From contig OW121740.1 in NCBI GenBank assembly GCA_933228675.1, forward strand, positions 160,838,306 to 160,902,305: a stretch of DNA of 64,000 nt. The letters run 5' to 3'. Shown here piece after piece: positions 1 to 11,715 of this stretch. This DNA comes from Stomorhina lunata (taxonomy: Eukaryota > Arthropoda > Insecta > Diptera > Rhiniidae). How positions within the stretch are numbered: the stretch's first letter is position 1; every line of letters starts with the position of its first letter. Position numbers and translations under genes: made by a program. The notes under the pieces are model-generated. The model saw nothing but the letters and a program-made list of their open reading frames with translations. It searched no databases and had not been told where the DNA came from.

Positions 1-97
1 AAAAACATTAACCAAGTGTTTGGTACTTTTTTGTTTTTTTTTTGGTACTTTGGTACTTAGGGTGAAAAAGGGTAAAAACTTTATTTTGGTATTTTGG
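1..97 (-). repeat. Fragment of family B (Helitron-like), reverse orientation
   Basis: The GGTACTTT-rich, GGGTAAAA-rich text matches the reverse complement of the distal part of family B (compare 15940-15990 and 40610-40680). It runs directly into a family A copy, so this is a truncated remnant cut by the window edge. Confidence 0.5.
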
Positions 98-670
98 CTG
101 GCTGGACCCCCATGTAAACATTGTAATCAAACTACAGGTCGCAATTCTAGAGATAATTTGATGAAATTTGGCACAAATCATTTTTTTGATAATGGGATTA
201 TGGCTATTGAAATTCGTCAAAATCGGCTTATTATTTATGGTACCTCCCATAGGTCCCACTTCCCGGAATTGATATATTGGCCACAAATATTTATATTTTT
301 TCATTAAGTTTAAAATAAATATTGCTTATGTAATCTTTAATCACTGTACCAAATTTCGTTGAAATCGGTTTACATTTGACCATAGCTTTCATACAAATTC
401 TTCTTTAAAAACGCACTAATTGATAATAATTTTTGTAACAACTCTAATTAATTTGCCAAATTTCCAGATAATCGGTCCACATTAGACCCTAGCTCTCATA
501 TAAGTCCAAATGCAGGAAACAGCTTTAATATATAAGTTTTGAGAAAATATTTGAATGATGGCAAGATTTTGCAAATATTTGTCTTTATACAGGAAAAATA
601 ACACCTTTGACCTCAGTAATGAAGGGTATCGTATGGTCGGGCTTGACCGACTATAGCACTTACTTACTTG
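98..670 (+). mobile_element. Family A (mini-me/Helentron-like) copy, 5' truncated
   Basis: Starts inside the element at CTGGCTGGACCCCCATG, just after where the (GTCY)n tract lies in fuller copies. It runs to the conserved end: an inverted GAAGGGTAT block, the GTCGG-GCTTGA-CCGAC hairpin, then TATAGCAC...CTTACTTG. An internal deletion near 415-425 removes the block about ACTAAAACGCTCG seen in other copies. A reading frame of about 95 codons is open here but belongs to the repeat. Confidence 0.8.
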
Positions 671-2244
671 TTTTCAAATATGATTAGTTTTAAATTCTTA
701 TAAAAAAATCCAAAAAAACTATATAAATTTAGATTTTGAACTTTTTAAAATAAACAAAAAAATTAAATCCCTTCAGGATAACTTTGCAATTAGAGCAAAA
801 GTTTCAAAAAAAGCAATACGAGATAAATATAATATCATAAACTAATTTGCACTCCTGTCTAGAGCAGAGGCTGCAGTTACAACAAGAAAATATTGTCATG
901 CATTGAATTTGCTCTGAACTATTTAATAGACCAGCCAACAACAGAGTCAGTTTTTATACAAATAAAAACCAAACTTTTACAAGATATTTTCGGCGCTTTT
1001 TCATAAAACTCTGACAAAAAAAAGGAGAAAAAAAATCTTAAATATTCCGCTTATACTCGAGTGTAAAAAAACAAAAAATGGAATTTTTTGTTAGTGGAGA
1101 AAAGAAATTGAAAAGTTTTCTTCGTTTTTGTTTGTTGTTTGGTTTTATGGCAGCAGCAATTGTTCAGCAACAGCAACGACAATATATTTTTCCCTCTTAA
1201 TTTTGGTAAAAGTGTTTGGTATTACGTGTTTTGGAGTTAGTGTTTGTTTCAAGATTTTTTCCGAATTTTTTCTATGTGGGTCTAAAGGGAATAACAGCTT
1301 TTTTAAAGCTGTTTTTTTGCAATGTTTTCTTTTTTTTTTTTTGTTTGCTAAATTTTTCTACGCGACTTTATTAAATTTACGTGTTTTTCCTTATTGTATG
1401 GTAAATTTATTTTCTTTTTATTTCGGCTTCTTTTGATTCTTTTGTTTGTTGCCTTAATGTCGTTGTGTTTTGTTTTGTGTTTTTTGAGGCCGGAAGTCAG
1501 GTTTTTCCCTCAACTTCATTTTGTTTTTAAAATATTTTATATTTTGTTTTTCATGTTCGCTTTCATTTCCGTTTAGAGGCCAAAGCCTGTACTTTTTTTC
1601 TTCGTAGTCGTGCATGCTAATTAAATTTTTATAACAATTTAGACCAAACTAATTATGAGTTTATTAAATTACATTTGTTTTTACGTTTTTTTGTTTTTTT
1701 TTTTCTTTCTTTATCGTAGTTGTTTTCAATGGTGTGTTAATTGAAAATTATTTAGTTCATTTTCACTGTATTTTGTATTTCTTTCTTTTTGCCTTTTTCC
1801 ATACTTTTGGCAACTTTTTGAAAAGGTCCTTAATTACAAACAAAGTATTTTTAATGAAAAATTGTTTCTTTTTAATGTATTTACAATTTAAGGTTTACGA
1901 AAATTTATGAATTAGCTATAAAGTTTTTTAAAACAATTAATATGATTTTTTTTTTGGAGGAAAAAGTTTCTTTTTTGGGTTAGGCTTGTCATGGTTGAGT
2001 TTCTTGGGGACTTTTTACTTTTTTTTTTTTTAACAACTGTCATTATGGAATAAAAGAATTAATTTTAATTTTGAGACATTTTGAAGATCCAATAAGTTTT
2101 TGGAATATAGTCGAAAAATTTTTAAAAGTCTTGAACAATTTAATTTATTCAATATTTCCTGGAGTAGTCTTTAGATTAAGAAATAATTTAAGAAAAATTA
2201 CGGCTAATATAGAGTAAAAATCGAAATTTTGATAAAAGAGTAAA
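671..2244. other. No gene seen; strongly T-rich on the plus strand
   Basis: From about 1030 to 2040 the plus strand is dominated by runs of T, with TTTGTTTTT and TTTTCTTT strings. The short hydrophobic Phe/Leu/Cys-rich frames at 1128-1436 and 1394-1576 follow from this composition; they have no recognisable domain and I do not call them genes. Confidence 0.5.
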
Positions 2245-2518
2245 GATTTCAAGTTTATTTTTTGCGTACATAATTGTTGTAACAACTGTAATATAATTGC
2301 GAAATTTCGAGATAATCGGTCCACATTTGACCCTAGCTCTATAAGCATATAAGTCCAAATGACGGAAACAGCTAAAATATATAAGTTTTAAGAAAATGTT
2401 TGTATGATGGCAAAATTTAGCAAATATTTGTCTTTTACAGGATATATAACACCTTTGACCTTAGGAGTGAAGGGTATCGTATGGTCGGGCTTGACCGACT
2501 ATAGCACTTTCTTACTTA
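2245..2518 (+). mobile_element. Family A 3' fragment
   Basis: Only the last third of the element remains: the block GATAATCGGTCCACATTTGA, the inverted GAAGGGTAT, the GTCGG/CCGAC hairpin and CTTACTTA. The 5' part including the (GTCY)n tract is absent. Confidence 0.8.
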
Positions 2519-2520
2519 TT

Positions 2521-2810
2521 TTTTAATAGGATATAAATGGAAAAAATTAGCTATGTTTGTGATTCTACCAAATTCTGAGTCAAAATTCAATTTGTGGTGA
2601 AACATCATCATTATATAAAATCATCGATATTTTCTTTAATAGGACTCAGATTTAGACAAGTAGCTCTATATGTGTTAATATTCTTATCCTTATTCTTAGT
2701 AAAAATCGAATTTATGAGTAAAAATCTTAAGACACTAAAAATTATTGACTTTTTCTTTTAATGGGATGCAAATCGACAAAAGCAGCTTCATAGAATTTTT
2801 TGTATGACAA
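2521..2810 (+). repeat. Degenerate ~120-bp tandem repeat, left part
   Basis: Phrases such as AGTAAAAATCGAATTTATGAG, AAAAATTATTGA and TTTAATGGGATGCAAATCGA recur here and again at 4441-5560. The 28-bp satellite between them appears to have expanded inside this older tandem repeat. Confidence 0.5.
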
Positions 2811-4440
2811 ATTTTCTATAGAAACTTTTATAAAACAATTTTCTACAAAAATTTTTAAGTGAAAATTTTAACATGAAAAATTGTCTCAAATAAAACTCTT
2901 ATTACAAGCTCGAGGTCTTTTTTGTTGTTTTTATTTTATTAAATTTATTTTTAATTTAATAAATAGTTGATATTTCTCTATCCTTTGGATAGCATCAAAA
3001 AAAAATTCAAAGAAAAATTTTCTAAAAAAAAATTTTATATAAAATATTTTCTAAAGAAAATTGTTATATATGAAAAACCTTGTATAAAAATTTGAAAAAT
3101 TTTCCATAGAAATTTTTATATGAAAAACTTTCCATTGAAATTTTTGTATGAAAAGTTTTCCATAGAAATTTTTATATGAAAAATTTTTCATTGAAATTTT
3201 CATACGAAAAATTTTTCATGGAAACTTAAAAAGTTTTCTGTAGAAATTTTTGTATGAAAAATTTTCTACTTAAATTTCTTTAAAAGAAAATTTTTTTATA
3301 AAAATGTATATATAGAAATTACATATATAAAATTTTTAGATGAAAAATCTTTAAATGAAACATTTTATATAAAAATTTTTATATGAGACACTTTTTATAG
3401 AAATTTTAATATGAAAAATTTTCTATACAATAGATATTTTAATATACAAAATTTTCTATACAATGTTTTATGTTAAAACAAATTTTCTGCTGAAATTCCT
3501 ATATAAGAAACATTTTTATAAGAATTTATATATAGAAATTTTATATAGAAATTCTCTGATGATAAACCTTTATATGAAAAATTTTATATAAAAATTTTTA
3601 TATCAAACATTTTTTATAGAAATTTTAATATCAAAAATTTTCTATAAAATAGATATTTTGGTATAAAAAATTTTCTATACAATATTTTATGTGAAAAATT
3701 TTTTATGGCAAAATTTTTCTATAGAAATTTTTTTACGAATTTTTTTTTCAAAAAATTTAAATTTTAAATTTTTTATATAAAAATTTTTCTGCAGAAATTT
3801 TTATATGAAAAATTTTGTATAGAAATTTTTAAATGAGAAATTTTCTATAGAAATTTTTATATGAAAATTTTTCTATAGAAATTTTTATATGAAAAATTTT
3901 CTATAGAAATTTTTATATGAAAAATTTTCTATAGAAATTTTTATATGAAAATTTTTCTAGAGAAATTTTTATATGAAAAATTTTCTAGAGAAATTTTTAT
4001 ATGAAAAATTTTCTATAGAAATTTTTATATGAAAAATTTTGTATAGAAATTTTCATATGAAAAATTTTCTATAGAAATTTTTATATGAAAAATTTTCTAT
4101 AGAAATTTTTATATGAAAAATTTTTGATAGAAGTTTTTATATGAAAAATTTTCTACAGTGATTTTTTATAAAAAAAAAAAAAATACTGAAAAAATATTCT
4201 ATGGAAATTGTTTATAAAAATTGTTTTAAAAAAAAATTTTCCATAGAAATTTTATATAAAAAATTTTCTATTTAAAATTTTTATATGAAAAATTTTCTTT
4301 ATAAGTTTTTATATGAAAAATTTTCTATAAAAATATTTATATAAACAATTTTCATTAAATAATTAAATAAAGATTTTCTATAAAAATTTTTGTATGAAAA
4401 ATTTTCTATAGTTAGTTAATATTTTGATATCATAGAATAT
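2811..4440. repeat. 28-bp AT satellite array (variant 1, ATATGA type)
   Basis: The unit reads roughly GAAAAATTTTCTATAG followed by AAATTTTTATAT, period 28. Units are nearly identical at about 3830-4130 and decay towards both edges, as expected if unequal exchange homogenises the centre. There is no coding potential. Confidence 0.9.
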
Positions 4441-5560
4441 CATAATCATAGAATTTAATAGGCCTCAGATTAAGAAAAGTAGCCCATATGTGATCATACC
4501 TTATTCTTAGTAAAAATCGAATTCATGAGTAAAAATCATAAGAATCTAAAAATTATTGATTTTTTCTTTTAATGGGATGCAAGTCGATAAAACTAGCTCA
4601 ATTTGTGATGATACCAAATTCTTAGTAATAATCGAATTTTCGAGTCAAAATTTAAAAAAAAACAAAAAATATGAGATATTACCTTAAATAAGATTTAGAT
4701 TGAAAAAAGGAGCTTTATTTGTGATCCTGCCAAATTCAGAGTAAAAAAAATGTTTAGTAAAGAAACTCAGAATTTTTTTATTTATTCTGAGTAACTATCT
4801 TTTGAAAAAAATTTAACCGTTGGCGAAAAATTTTAGAAAATAGAAAATCATTATTTCCTTATGTAGACCTGAGTTTTAGAAATGGAGCTTCATTTGTAAG
4901 TAAAAAATTAAATTTTGTTTGAAAGTCCCATAAACATAAAAACATCGATAATTTCTTAAATAGGTTTCAAATTCAAAAATTTCTAACTCTGAATTTTTGC
5001 AAATAATCTTAAAATTGATGAAATCATAGATTTTTCTGATTGAAAACAAAAGCTTTATTTGTGATCATACCTCAATGTAAGTAAAAAACTTAAAAATTAA
5101 TACAAAATTTTAGTAATTTTTTATAGTAAAAAAAATCCGCAAAAAAAATCGTTGTAAGATCTCAGATTGAGAATCAGATCTTCATCTTGCATAAATTGAA
5201 TGTTTAGTATAAAAAAACTCTTTAGAATATAGAATTTTTCCCTCTTATTGAAAAAAACGAAGTTTCATTTGTGATCATACGTAATTTGTAGCAAACATAG
5301 AAATTTTAATGCAAAACCTTAAAAAATTGTATAGATATATACGAATTTTTTATGAAAAATTTTAGAATTTATAATATCATCAACATTTTTTTAGTAATCA
5401 CTCCTAATTCTGAGTAAAATTCTATTTTTTTGATTTGTTTTGGCAAAATATTACTTATGATCTTACCAAATTCTGAGCAAAAAATCTAATTCTTGATATA
5501 AATTAGATATTAAAGAAATTTTTATGTAAACAATTTTCTATAGAAATTTGTATATGAAGT
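4441..5560 (+). repeat. Degenerate ~120-bp tandem repeat, right part
   Basis: Repeated phrases include CATTTGTGATCATACC, AATTCTGAGTAAAAA, GGGATGCAAGTCGATAAA and AAAATTATTGATTTTT. The units are diverged and indel-rich, and continue the series seen at 2521-2810. Confidence 0.5.
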
Positions 5561-6230
5561 TATCAGAGATAGGGAAAAGGAGCTAAGAATCACTTTTAAT
5601 TCCGAAGAAAAATATTTTTGGTTAAGCCCCAATTTCTGCAATTGTTTAGAAATTTAAATTCATAAAATGAACTACTTACAACCCTTAAGATATATAATTC
5701 TATATTTAAATCCTAAATTTTTAAAGCTTAATAAAAGCATTTTCCTTCTTTTTTGTATTACTATTTTCAATTTTCTTTCCTCTTTACTAATTGTCTACTT
5801 TAGTCTCCTGGGCCTTGGCAGTTTGTCTGTCTGTCTGTCTGCTCATTGTTTTTTTAAATTGCCCTAATGACTTCACTGATAATTGCTGGCAAGTAGCTCA
5901 TTAGCCTAAAATAGCGATATTTACTTAAAAGCTTCATTTTGTTTTTCTACGATTTTTCCATTACCTTATCTCTATTTGGGCTATTTAAAGGGAAAAACTT
6001 AACATTTTTTTCTTGTTTATTTAAAGGTTATTTAAAAAGTGAGTAAAAGTTGAACAGGGAACGGGAAAAAAATAAATGACTCAAATGGATAAGAGATAAT
6101 TTTAAGAAGATTTGTTTACTTGTTTTGGCATATTTCTTGGAAGTGCTTTAATGCTTTTAACGTGCATTTGAGAAATTTTAAATTTCAACATTTTAATTTC
6201 AAAAATTAAAAGAACCATTACAACAATACA
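5561..6230. other. No gene seen; contains a short (GTCT)n tract
   Basis: Ordinary AT-rich sequence with TTTGTCTGTCTGTCTGTC at about 5821-5840. The 66-codon frame at 5667-5867 ends in this tract and has no recognisable domain. Confidence 0.4.
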
Positions 6231-9020
6231 TAAATTTTGATATACAAATTTTTCTATAGAAATTTTTTTGTATGAAAAGTTTTATATACAAATTTTTATA
6301 TGAAAAATTTTCTGTAGAAATTTTTATATAAAAAAATTTCTATAGAAACTTTTATAAAAAAAAAATTTATATAAAAAATTTTTATATGAAAAATTTTCTA
6401 TAAAAATATTTATACAAACATTTTTCTATAGAAATTTTAGTATTAAAAATTTTCAATAGAAATTTTTATATGAAAAATTTTCAATAGAAATTTTTATATG
6501 AAAAATTTTATATACAAATTTTTATATGAAAACTTTTCATATTTAAAATATCTAAAGAAATTTTTATATGAAAAGTTTTCTAAAGAAATTTTAAAATGAA
6601 CTTTAACTTTAGTATTAAAAATTTTTCTATAGAAATTTTGATATAAAAAATTTTTTATGGAATATTTGTTGTGAAGAATTTTTTATAAAAAAATTGTATA
6701 TGAAAAATTTTCGGTAGAAATATTTAAATGAAATTTTTTTCAGAAATTTTTATATAAAAAAATCTTTAAAGAACCATTACAACAATACATACATTTTGAT
6801 ATACAAATTTTTCTATTAAAAATTTTATATACAAGTTTTTATATAAAAATATTTCTGTACAAATTTTCTATAGAAATTTTTATATGAAAAATTTTCTATT
6901 GAAATTTTTATATGAAAAATTTTCTATAGAAATTTTAATTTGAACATTTTATATAGAAGTTTTTAAATAAAAAAATTTCTGTAGAAATTTTTAAACCAAA
7001 AATTTTGTTAAGAAATTTTTATATGAAAAATTTTCTATAGAAATTTTTATATGAAAAATTTCCAAAATTTTTGTATGAAAATTCTTCTATAAAAACCTTT
7101 ATAAAAAAATATTCTACAAAAATTTCAATATACAAATTTTTCCATGAAAAAATTTCTAAAGAAATTTTTATAAAAAAATTTTCTAAAGAAAATTTTTAGG
7201 CATGAAAATTTTGTATAGAAATTTTTATATGAAAAAATTTCCATAGAAATTTTTATATTAAGAATTTTTACATGAACAATTTTCTGTAGAAATTATATGG
7301 AAAATTTTCTACTAAAATTTCTACATCAGAAAAATTTTTTTATAAAAATTTTTATATGAAATATTTTATATAGAAATTCTCAGATGAAAAATTTGTATGA
7401 GAAAAAATTTTTATAAAAATTTTCATATGACACATTTTTGATAAAAATTTGTATATAAAAAATTTTCTATAATATAGATATTTCGATATGAAAAATTTTC
7501 TTTACAATTTTTTATATCAAAAACTTTCTCTTGGGAAAAATTTTCTATAGAATATTTTTTTCAAAAAGTTTTATATTGATTTTTTTTTTCAAAAAATTTT
7601 TTATTGAAATTTTTTATAGAAAAATTTTTAAATGAAAAATATTGTAAAGAAAAAATTTTGTACAGAAATATTTATACGAAAAATTTTCTATAGAAATTTT
7701 TATATAAAAAATTTTCTACAGAAATTTTTATATGAAAAATTTGTATAAGAAAAATTTTTGTATGACAGATTTTCTATAAAAATTTCTATATGAAAAAGAT
7801 TCTGTAGAAATTTTTATATGAAAAATTTTCTAAAGAAATTTTTATATGAAAAATTATCTATAGTATTTTTTTATACACGCAACAATTTTACTGACAATTT
7901 TTTTAAAGAAATTATTATATGAAAAATTTTCTGTAGAAATTTTTATATGAAAAACTAGTATAAGAAAAATTTTTTTATGACAAATTTTCTATAAAAATTT
8001 TCTATAAAAATTTTGATATGAAAAATTTTCTATAGAAATTTCTATATGAAAAATTTTCTATAGAAATTTTTCTATGAAAAATTTTCTATAGAATGTTTTG
8101 TATTTATTAAAAATTTTATATAGAAAAAGTTGCATACGAAAAATTTTTGTACGAAATATTTTCTATAGAAATTTTTATATGAAAAATTTTCTATAGAAAT
8201 TTTAATATGAAAAATTTTTATGGAAATTTCTATATGAAAAATTTTCTATAGAAATTTTTTTTATAAAAAATTATTTTCGAAAAAATTTTCTATCAAAAAT
8301 TTTTTTAGAAAAATTTTATTACTGAAATTTTAATATGAAAAATTTTTATATCAAACTTTTATATCAAAAAGTATCTACAGAGATTGTTATATAAAAAATT
8401 TCTATTAAAATTTCTAAATGAAAAATTTTCATTAGAACTTTTTTATGATTAATTTTTATTTGAATAACATTTTATAGAAATTTTTATATGAAATTTTTAA
8501 TACAAAATTATTTAAAATTTTTTTATGAATAATTTTGTATTGAAAATTTTCTATAGAATATTTTATATTAAAAATTTTATATAGAAAAAGTTGTAAAAAA
8601 TTAAAAATTTTATATAGAAAAAGTTGTATATAAAAAATTTTTGTATGAAATATTTTCTATAGAAATTTTTAAAGAAATTTTTATATGAAAAATTTTCTGT
8701 AGAAATTTTAATATGAAAAATTTTTATGGAAATTTCTATATGAAAAATTTTCTATAAATTTTTTTTTTATAAAAAATAATTTCCGAAAAATTTTCCATCA
8801 ATAATTTTTTTAGAAAAATTTTCTATTGAAAATTTTTATATAAAAAATTTTCTATTGAAATGAAAAATTAAATGAAAAATTTTCCATTAAAAAATTTAAT
8901 TCTAAAAATTTTTATTAAAAATTTTTATATAAAAATTTTTCTATTGAACATTTATATGTAAAAAATTTTCTATCGAAAATATCTTTTAAAAATTTTTATA
9001 TAAAAATATTTCTCAAAAAG
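6231..9020. repeat. 28-bp AT satellite array (variant 1), second block
   Basis: Same ATATGA-type unit as at 2811-4440 but more diverged, with frequent single-base changes and small deletions. It ends just before a family C element at 9028. Confidence 0.85.
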
Positions 9021-9027
9021 AAATGTT

Positions 9028-9273
9028 TTTGCATTTGATCCCAAATCTGTTACATTTATTTATTAACGTAACAGACCAATTTATTGATAAAAGGCCAAAA
9101 AATGTTTGCGGAGAAACCAAATTCCTCGACGCGTTTCGATGGTTGGTTAAGCCATCTCTTTAGGAGGATTATCACCAATTTAGACAGATCGAAAACCTCG
9201 CATTATTACTAAATTTACAAACATAACTATTAAGAATTATGTTCATAAACCAAAAGTAAAAGCGTAGATTATC
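9028..9273 (-). mobile_element. Family C element (hammerhead-derived), decayed ribozyme
   Basis: About 245 bp shared with 25651-25894, and in part with 51650-51830. Read on the minus strand it contains a hammerhead-like segment at 9168-9123: TCCTC, CTAAAGAG, a stem II of GATGG/CCATC, CGAAAC, GC, GTC, GAGGA. The core CTGATGAG is changed to CTAAAGAG, which alters the essential G5, so this ribozyme should be inactive. Downstream lies a stem-loop at 9047-9074 with loop AATAAATA on the minus strand. Satellite sequence abuts its plus-strand left side. Confidence 0.7.
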
Positions 9274-10944
9274 GACTGAACAAAAACAAAGCCCTTTGTT
9301 GTTTTTGGGAACTGCAACAGAATGAAGAGACCTTAAGTCAACTTTAAATATTTAATTGATATTTAATGATTTTAGGTAATATTTATCTATATCCCACCCA
9401 ACATATTAATGTTTCATTAAAACATTTATTTTCATTTAAAACTGTTTACAATTTTTATTACTTAAAATATATATTTTTTTATTTTATTGCCGTATGTGCT
9501 TTAAAATTCTTCTAAATGTATATCTAAAGAGGCTGTTGTCGTAAAAAAATATTTATTTTTCTATACAAACTAAATGTTGCTTAGTTTAGGATTTTTTCAT
9601 ATATTTCATCATATTTTTTCACTTGGTTTATCTTTCAATATTTTCCATAAATATTTAATAATATTTAAGTCACAAGTGGCTGAAACGGTTGGGTGGTTCG
9701 ATGGCTGACTAACTAAAAGACCGACTGACAGACTCAATGCATGGATGGTTGTGAGGCTAATGCTCATATGAATCGTAGCCACTTTGTGTGAATGTACAAA
9801 TGTTACAATGACTGCAGACATGCACAAAACATATAGTCCTTTAGCCTCAAAATAACTCAAGTGAATTTTTTGAAATTTTTTGTCAAAATGTGTTATAACA
9901 TGTCTAACGACCAAAAAGTTACTGTAAGAATATTGTTAAATTTTTGGACTTTCTTAAAATTGAAAAATGCTTTAGTTCCAATTTGCAGCCAGTGGGCGAT
10001 ATATAGCAGACTTATACAGTATAGTATATTTTCAGACTTATACAGAATTATTTAACACAGTAAAATAGAGCTCACCAGTATAGCTCTAGGATTAGACCAC
10101 CACCATTGCAACTTTTTTACTTACAATTGCTTTAGGGTTTTTCTCTAAAACAAATATTTAATTCTTTTCAACATTTCTAAATTTTTTTCCCCATTTTTTG
10201 TCCTCCTTTTTCATTTTTAGCTGCATTTAAATATTTGCTAGGGTAACTTTTATTTTTTCATTTATTTACTTTTTTTTGTTTAAATAGAATATGAAAAATT
10301 TTTAGATTTCTCATTTATATTATAATTCAATTCTAAAATAGTTGCTGGTTTTTTACTTACTCTGGACCATTCAAAGGGATTCATTTTTTTGTTGTTAATC
10401 TTGACCATTGGCTTTTACTTGTTTTTCAGTATTTGCAATTAATGTTGATTCTTTTATAAAGTCAGGTAAATAAATGAAATGAATTTGAAGTATTTATGCT
10501 TATTTGAATGTTTTCTTTTGTTGATTCAAGCGAAAAGAATGAATTGTTTGTAAATGGTCAAGGTTGAAGTTATATTAATTTTGGTTGGTTGTTTGGTTGT
10601 TATCGAGATACGATTTTTGAATATTAAAATATGTTTATTAAAAAAAGACTACAGAAGCTAAGCAAATATTTGAAAAGGTTCATACTTGTACTGTAAAATA
10701 AAAAAAAAGCATTTTAAATCATGGAATATTACTAAAACGGTTGACAACCTCGAGTATGTTTTAACAAAATTATATTTATTAATAACCAAAAGTTGGGAAA
10801 ACTTGAAGAATGGATGGCAGAAAGTATAATAAAGAGTGGTTAAATTGTAAGGGCCGATGTTGAATGTGAACCACAACTAAACGCCAAGTTTTTTTCCGAA
10901 TTTTATTTGACATTTCTCTATTTTAGACTTACTCAATTTGAACC
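9274..10944. other. No gene seen
   Basis: Mixed AT-rich sequence. Frames at 9609-9914, 9861-10055 and 10658-10876 are short, low-complexity and on conflicting strands. I see no domain, splice pattern or repeat family match. Confidence 0.4.
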
Positions 10945-11082
10945 ATGGAGAGATACATAATAAAACAACGTGTTAAAGTTATCCAGACTTATTATGAAAA
11001 TGGGCGTTCAAATCAAAATGCATATCGTATAATTTTTAACAATGAATGTATGAATATGTTTCCAATTAATTGCAATGTTTAA
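10945..11082 (+). pseudogene. DUF4817-like transposase N-terminus, remnant
   Basis: A 45-codon frame begins MERYIIKQRVKVIQTYYENG and continues RSNQNAYR before losing similarity and stopping. An opening of the type MERY...QRVKIIQ.YY.N.RS..A.R is typical of the helix-turn-helix (DUF4817) region at the start of insect transposase-like proteins. The next bases (11084-11150), with GACATCGAAGTTAAACCTAA and CCGAATGGAACTATTGG, may be further decayed coding sequence in another frame. The usual protein is several hundred residues, so this is a short relic with no catalytic domain. The family assignment rests on recalled pattern, not a search. Confidence 0.5.
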
Positions 11083-11269
11083 GGACATCGAAGTTAAACC
11101 TAATAGTCCGAATGGAACTATTGGTGGTTCCTTTGACTCGCAAAACCATTTCAACATATTTTTGCAACAGTAATTGAATTTATTGTTATTTAAACGTCCT
11201 AGAGACTTTTTATACCAGGACAAATCTTCTTCTTCTGTCATCCTTGACTCCCAGTGGAGTATGGGGCCT
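11083..11269. other. Short spacer, possible decayed transposon sequence
   Basis: Lies between the transposase relic and repeat D. The 77-codon minus-strand frame at 11008-11241 runs antisense to the relic and is regarded as a shadow. Confidence 0.3.
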
Positions 11270-11715
11270 GGGAGGATGCAGCAATTGCCAGGCTTCTCTA
11301 GCTACCAGGTAAGAACTGTATCCAATTCCCACTCTAACCTTCTCGTAGTATATCCCGAAAACCTGAGCAACCTAGTTTTAGAAGCGGTAAACAACCCGTC
11401 TGGGATTCTAGGTCAGGGCTTATATAAAGATAACTATCTTAGAGCCATTTCAACGTATATGGTCTAAGGGTCTAAGATAATTGTACTTGGTAAAGTACGA
11501 AAATGCTCAACATATTAGCTATACAAATGTGGCTTATGTCTTTGGACCCATCGACTTAGCACTCACGATGTTTTAAGCATGGAAAGAAACAACATTACAG
11601 AATATACTACTCCAAGGGGTAATCATGCGAGAAATCCCCCTGCTATGACCGCTGGCGCAAGGATTTTGGAGTTTTCTTATCTATGCAAGGACATTATGCT
11701 GAATGCAGCCAGGAC
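11270..11715 (+). repeat. Dispersed repeat D, copy 1, with a short conserved frame
   Basis: Shares about 450 bp with 37787-38262, including ATCTTAGAGCCATTTC, GGTCTAAGGGTCTAAGATAA, TTGTACTTGGTAAAGTACGA and AAGCATGGAAAGAAACAACA. It contains a frame (start 11579) opening MERNNITEYTTPRGN; copy 2 opens MERNNIIEYTIPRGN. The pair stays in frame through ARNPPA and RILE before diverging. I do not recognise the protein. The repeat may be the leading part of a retroelement, but no reverse transcriptase or gag motif is visible. Confidence 0.6.

Noticed and set aside
2811..4440. CRISPR-like array
   Set aside because: Units are contiguous 28-mers without unique spacers, in eukaryotic sequence; this is a simple satellite.
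9123..9168. Active hammerhead ribozyme at the first family C copy
   Set aside because: The required G5 is replaced by A (CTAAAGAG), so activity is not expected; retained only as a decayed copy.
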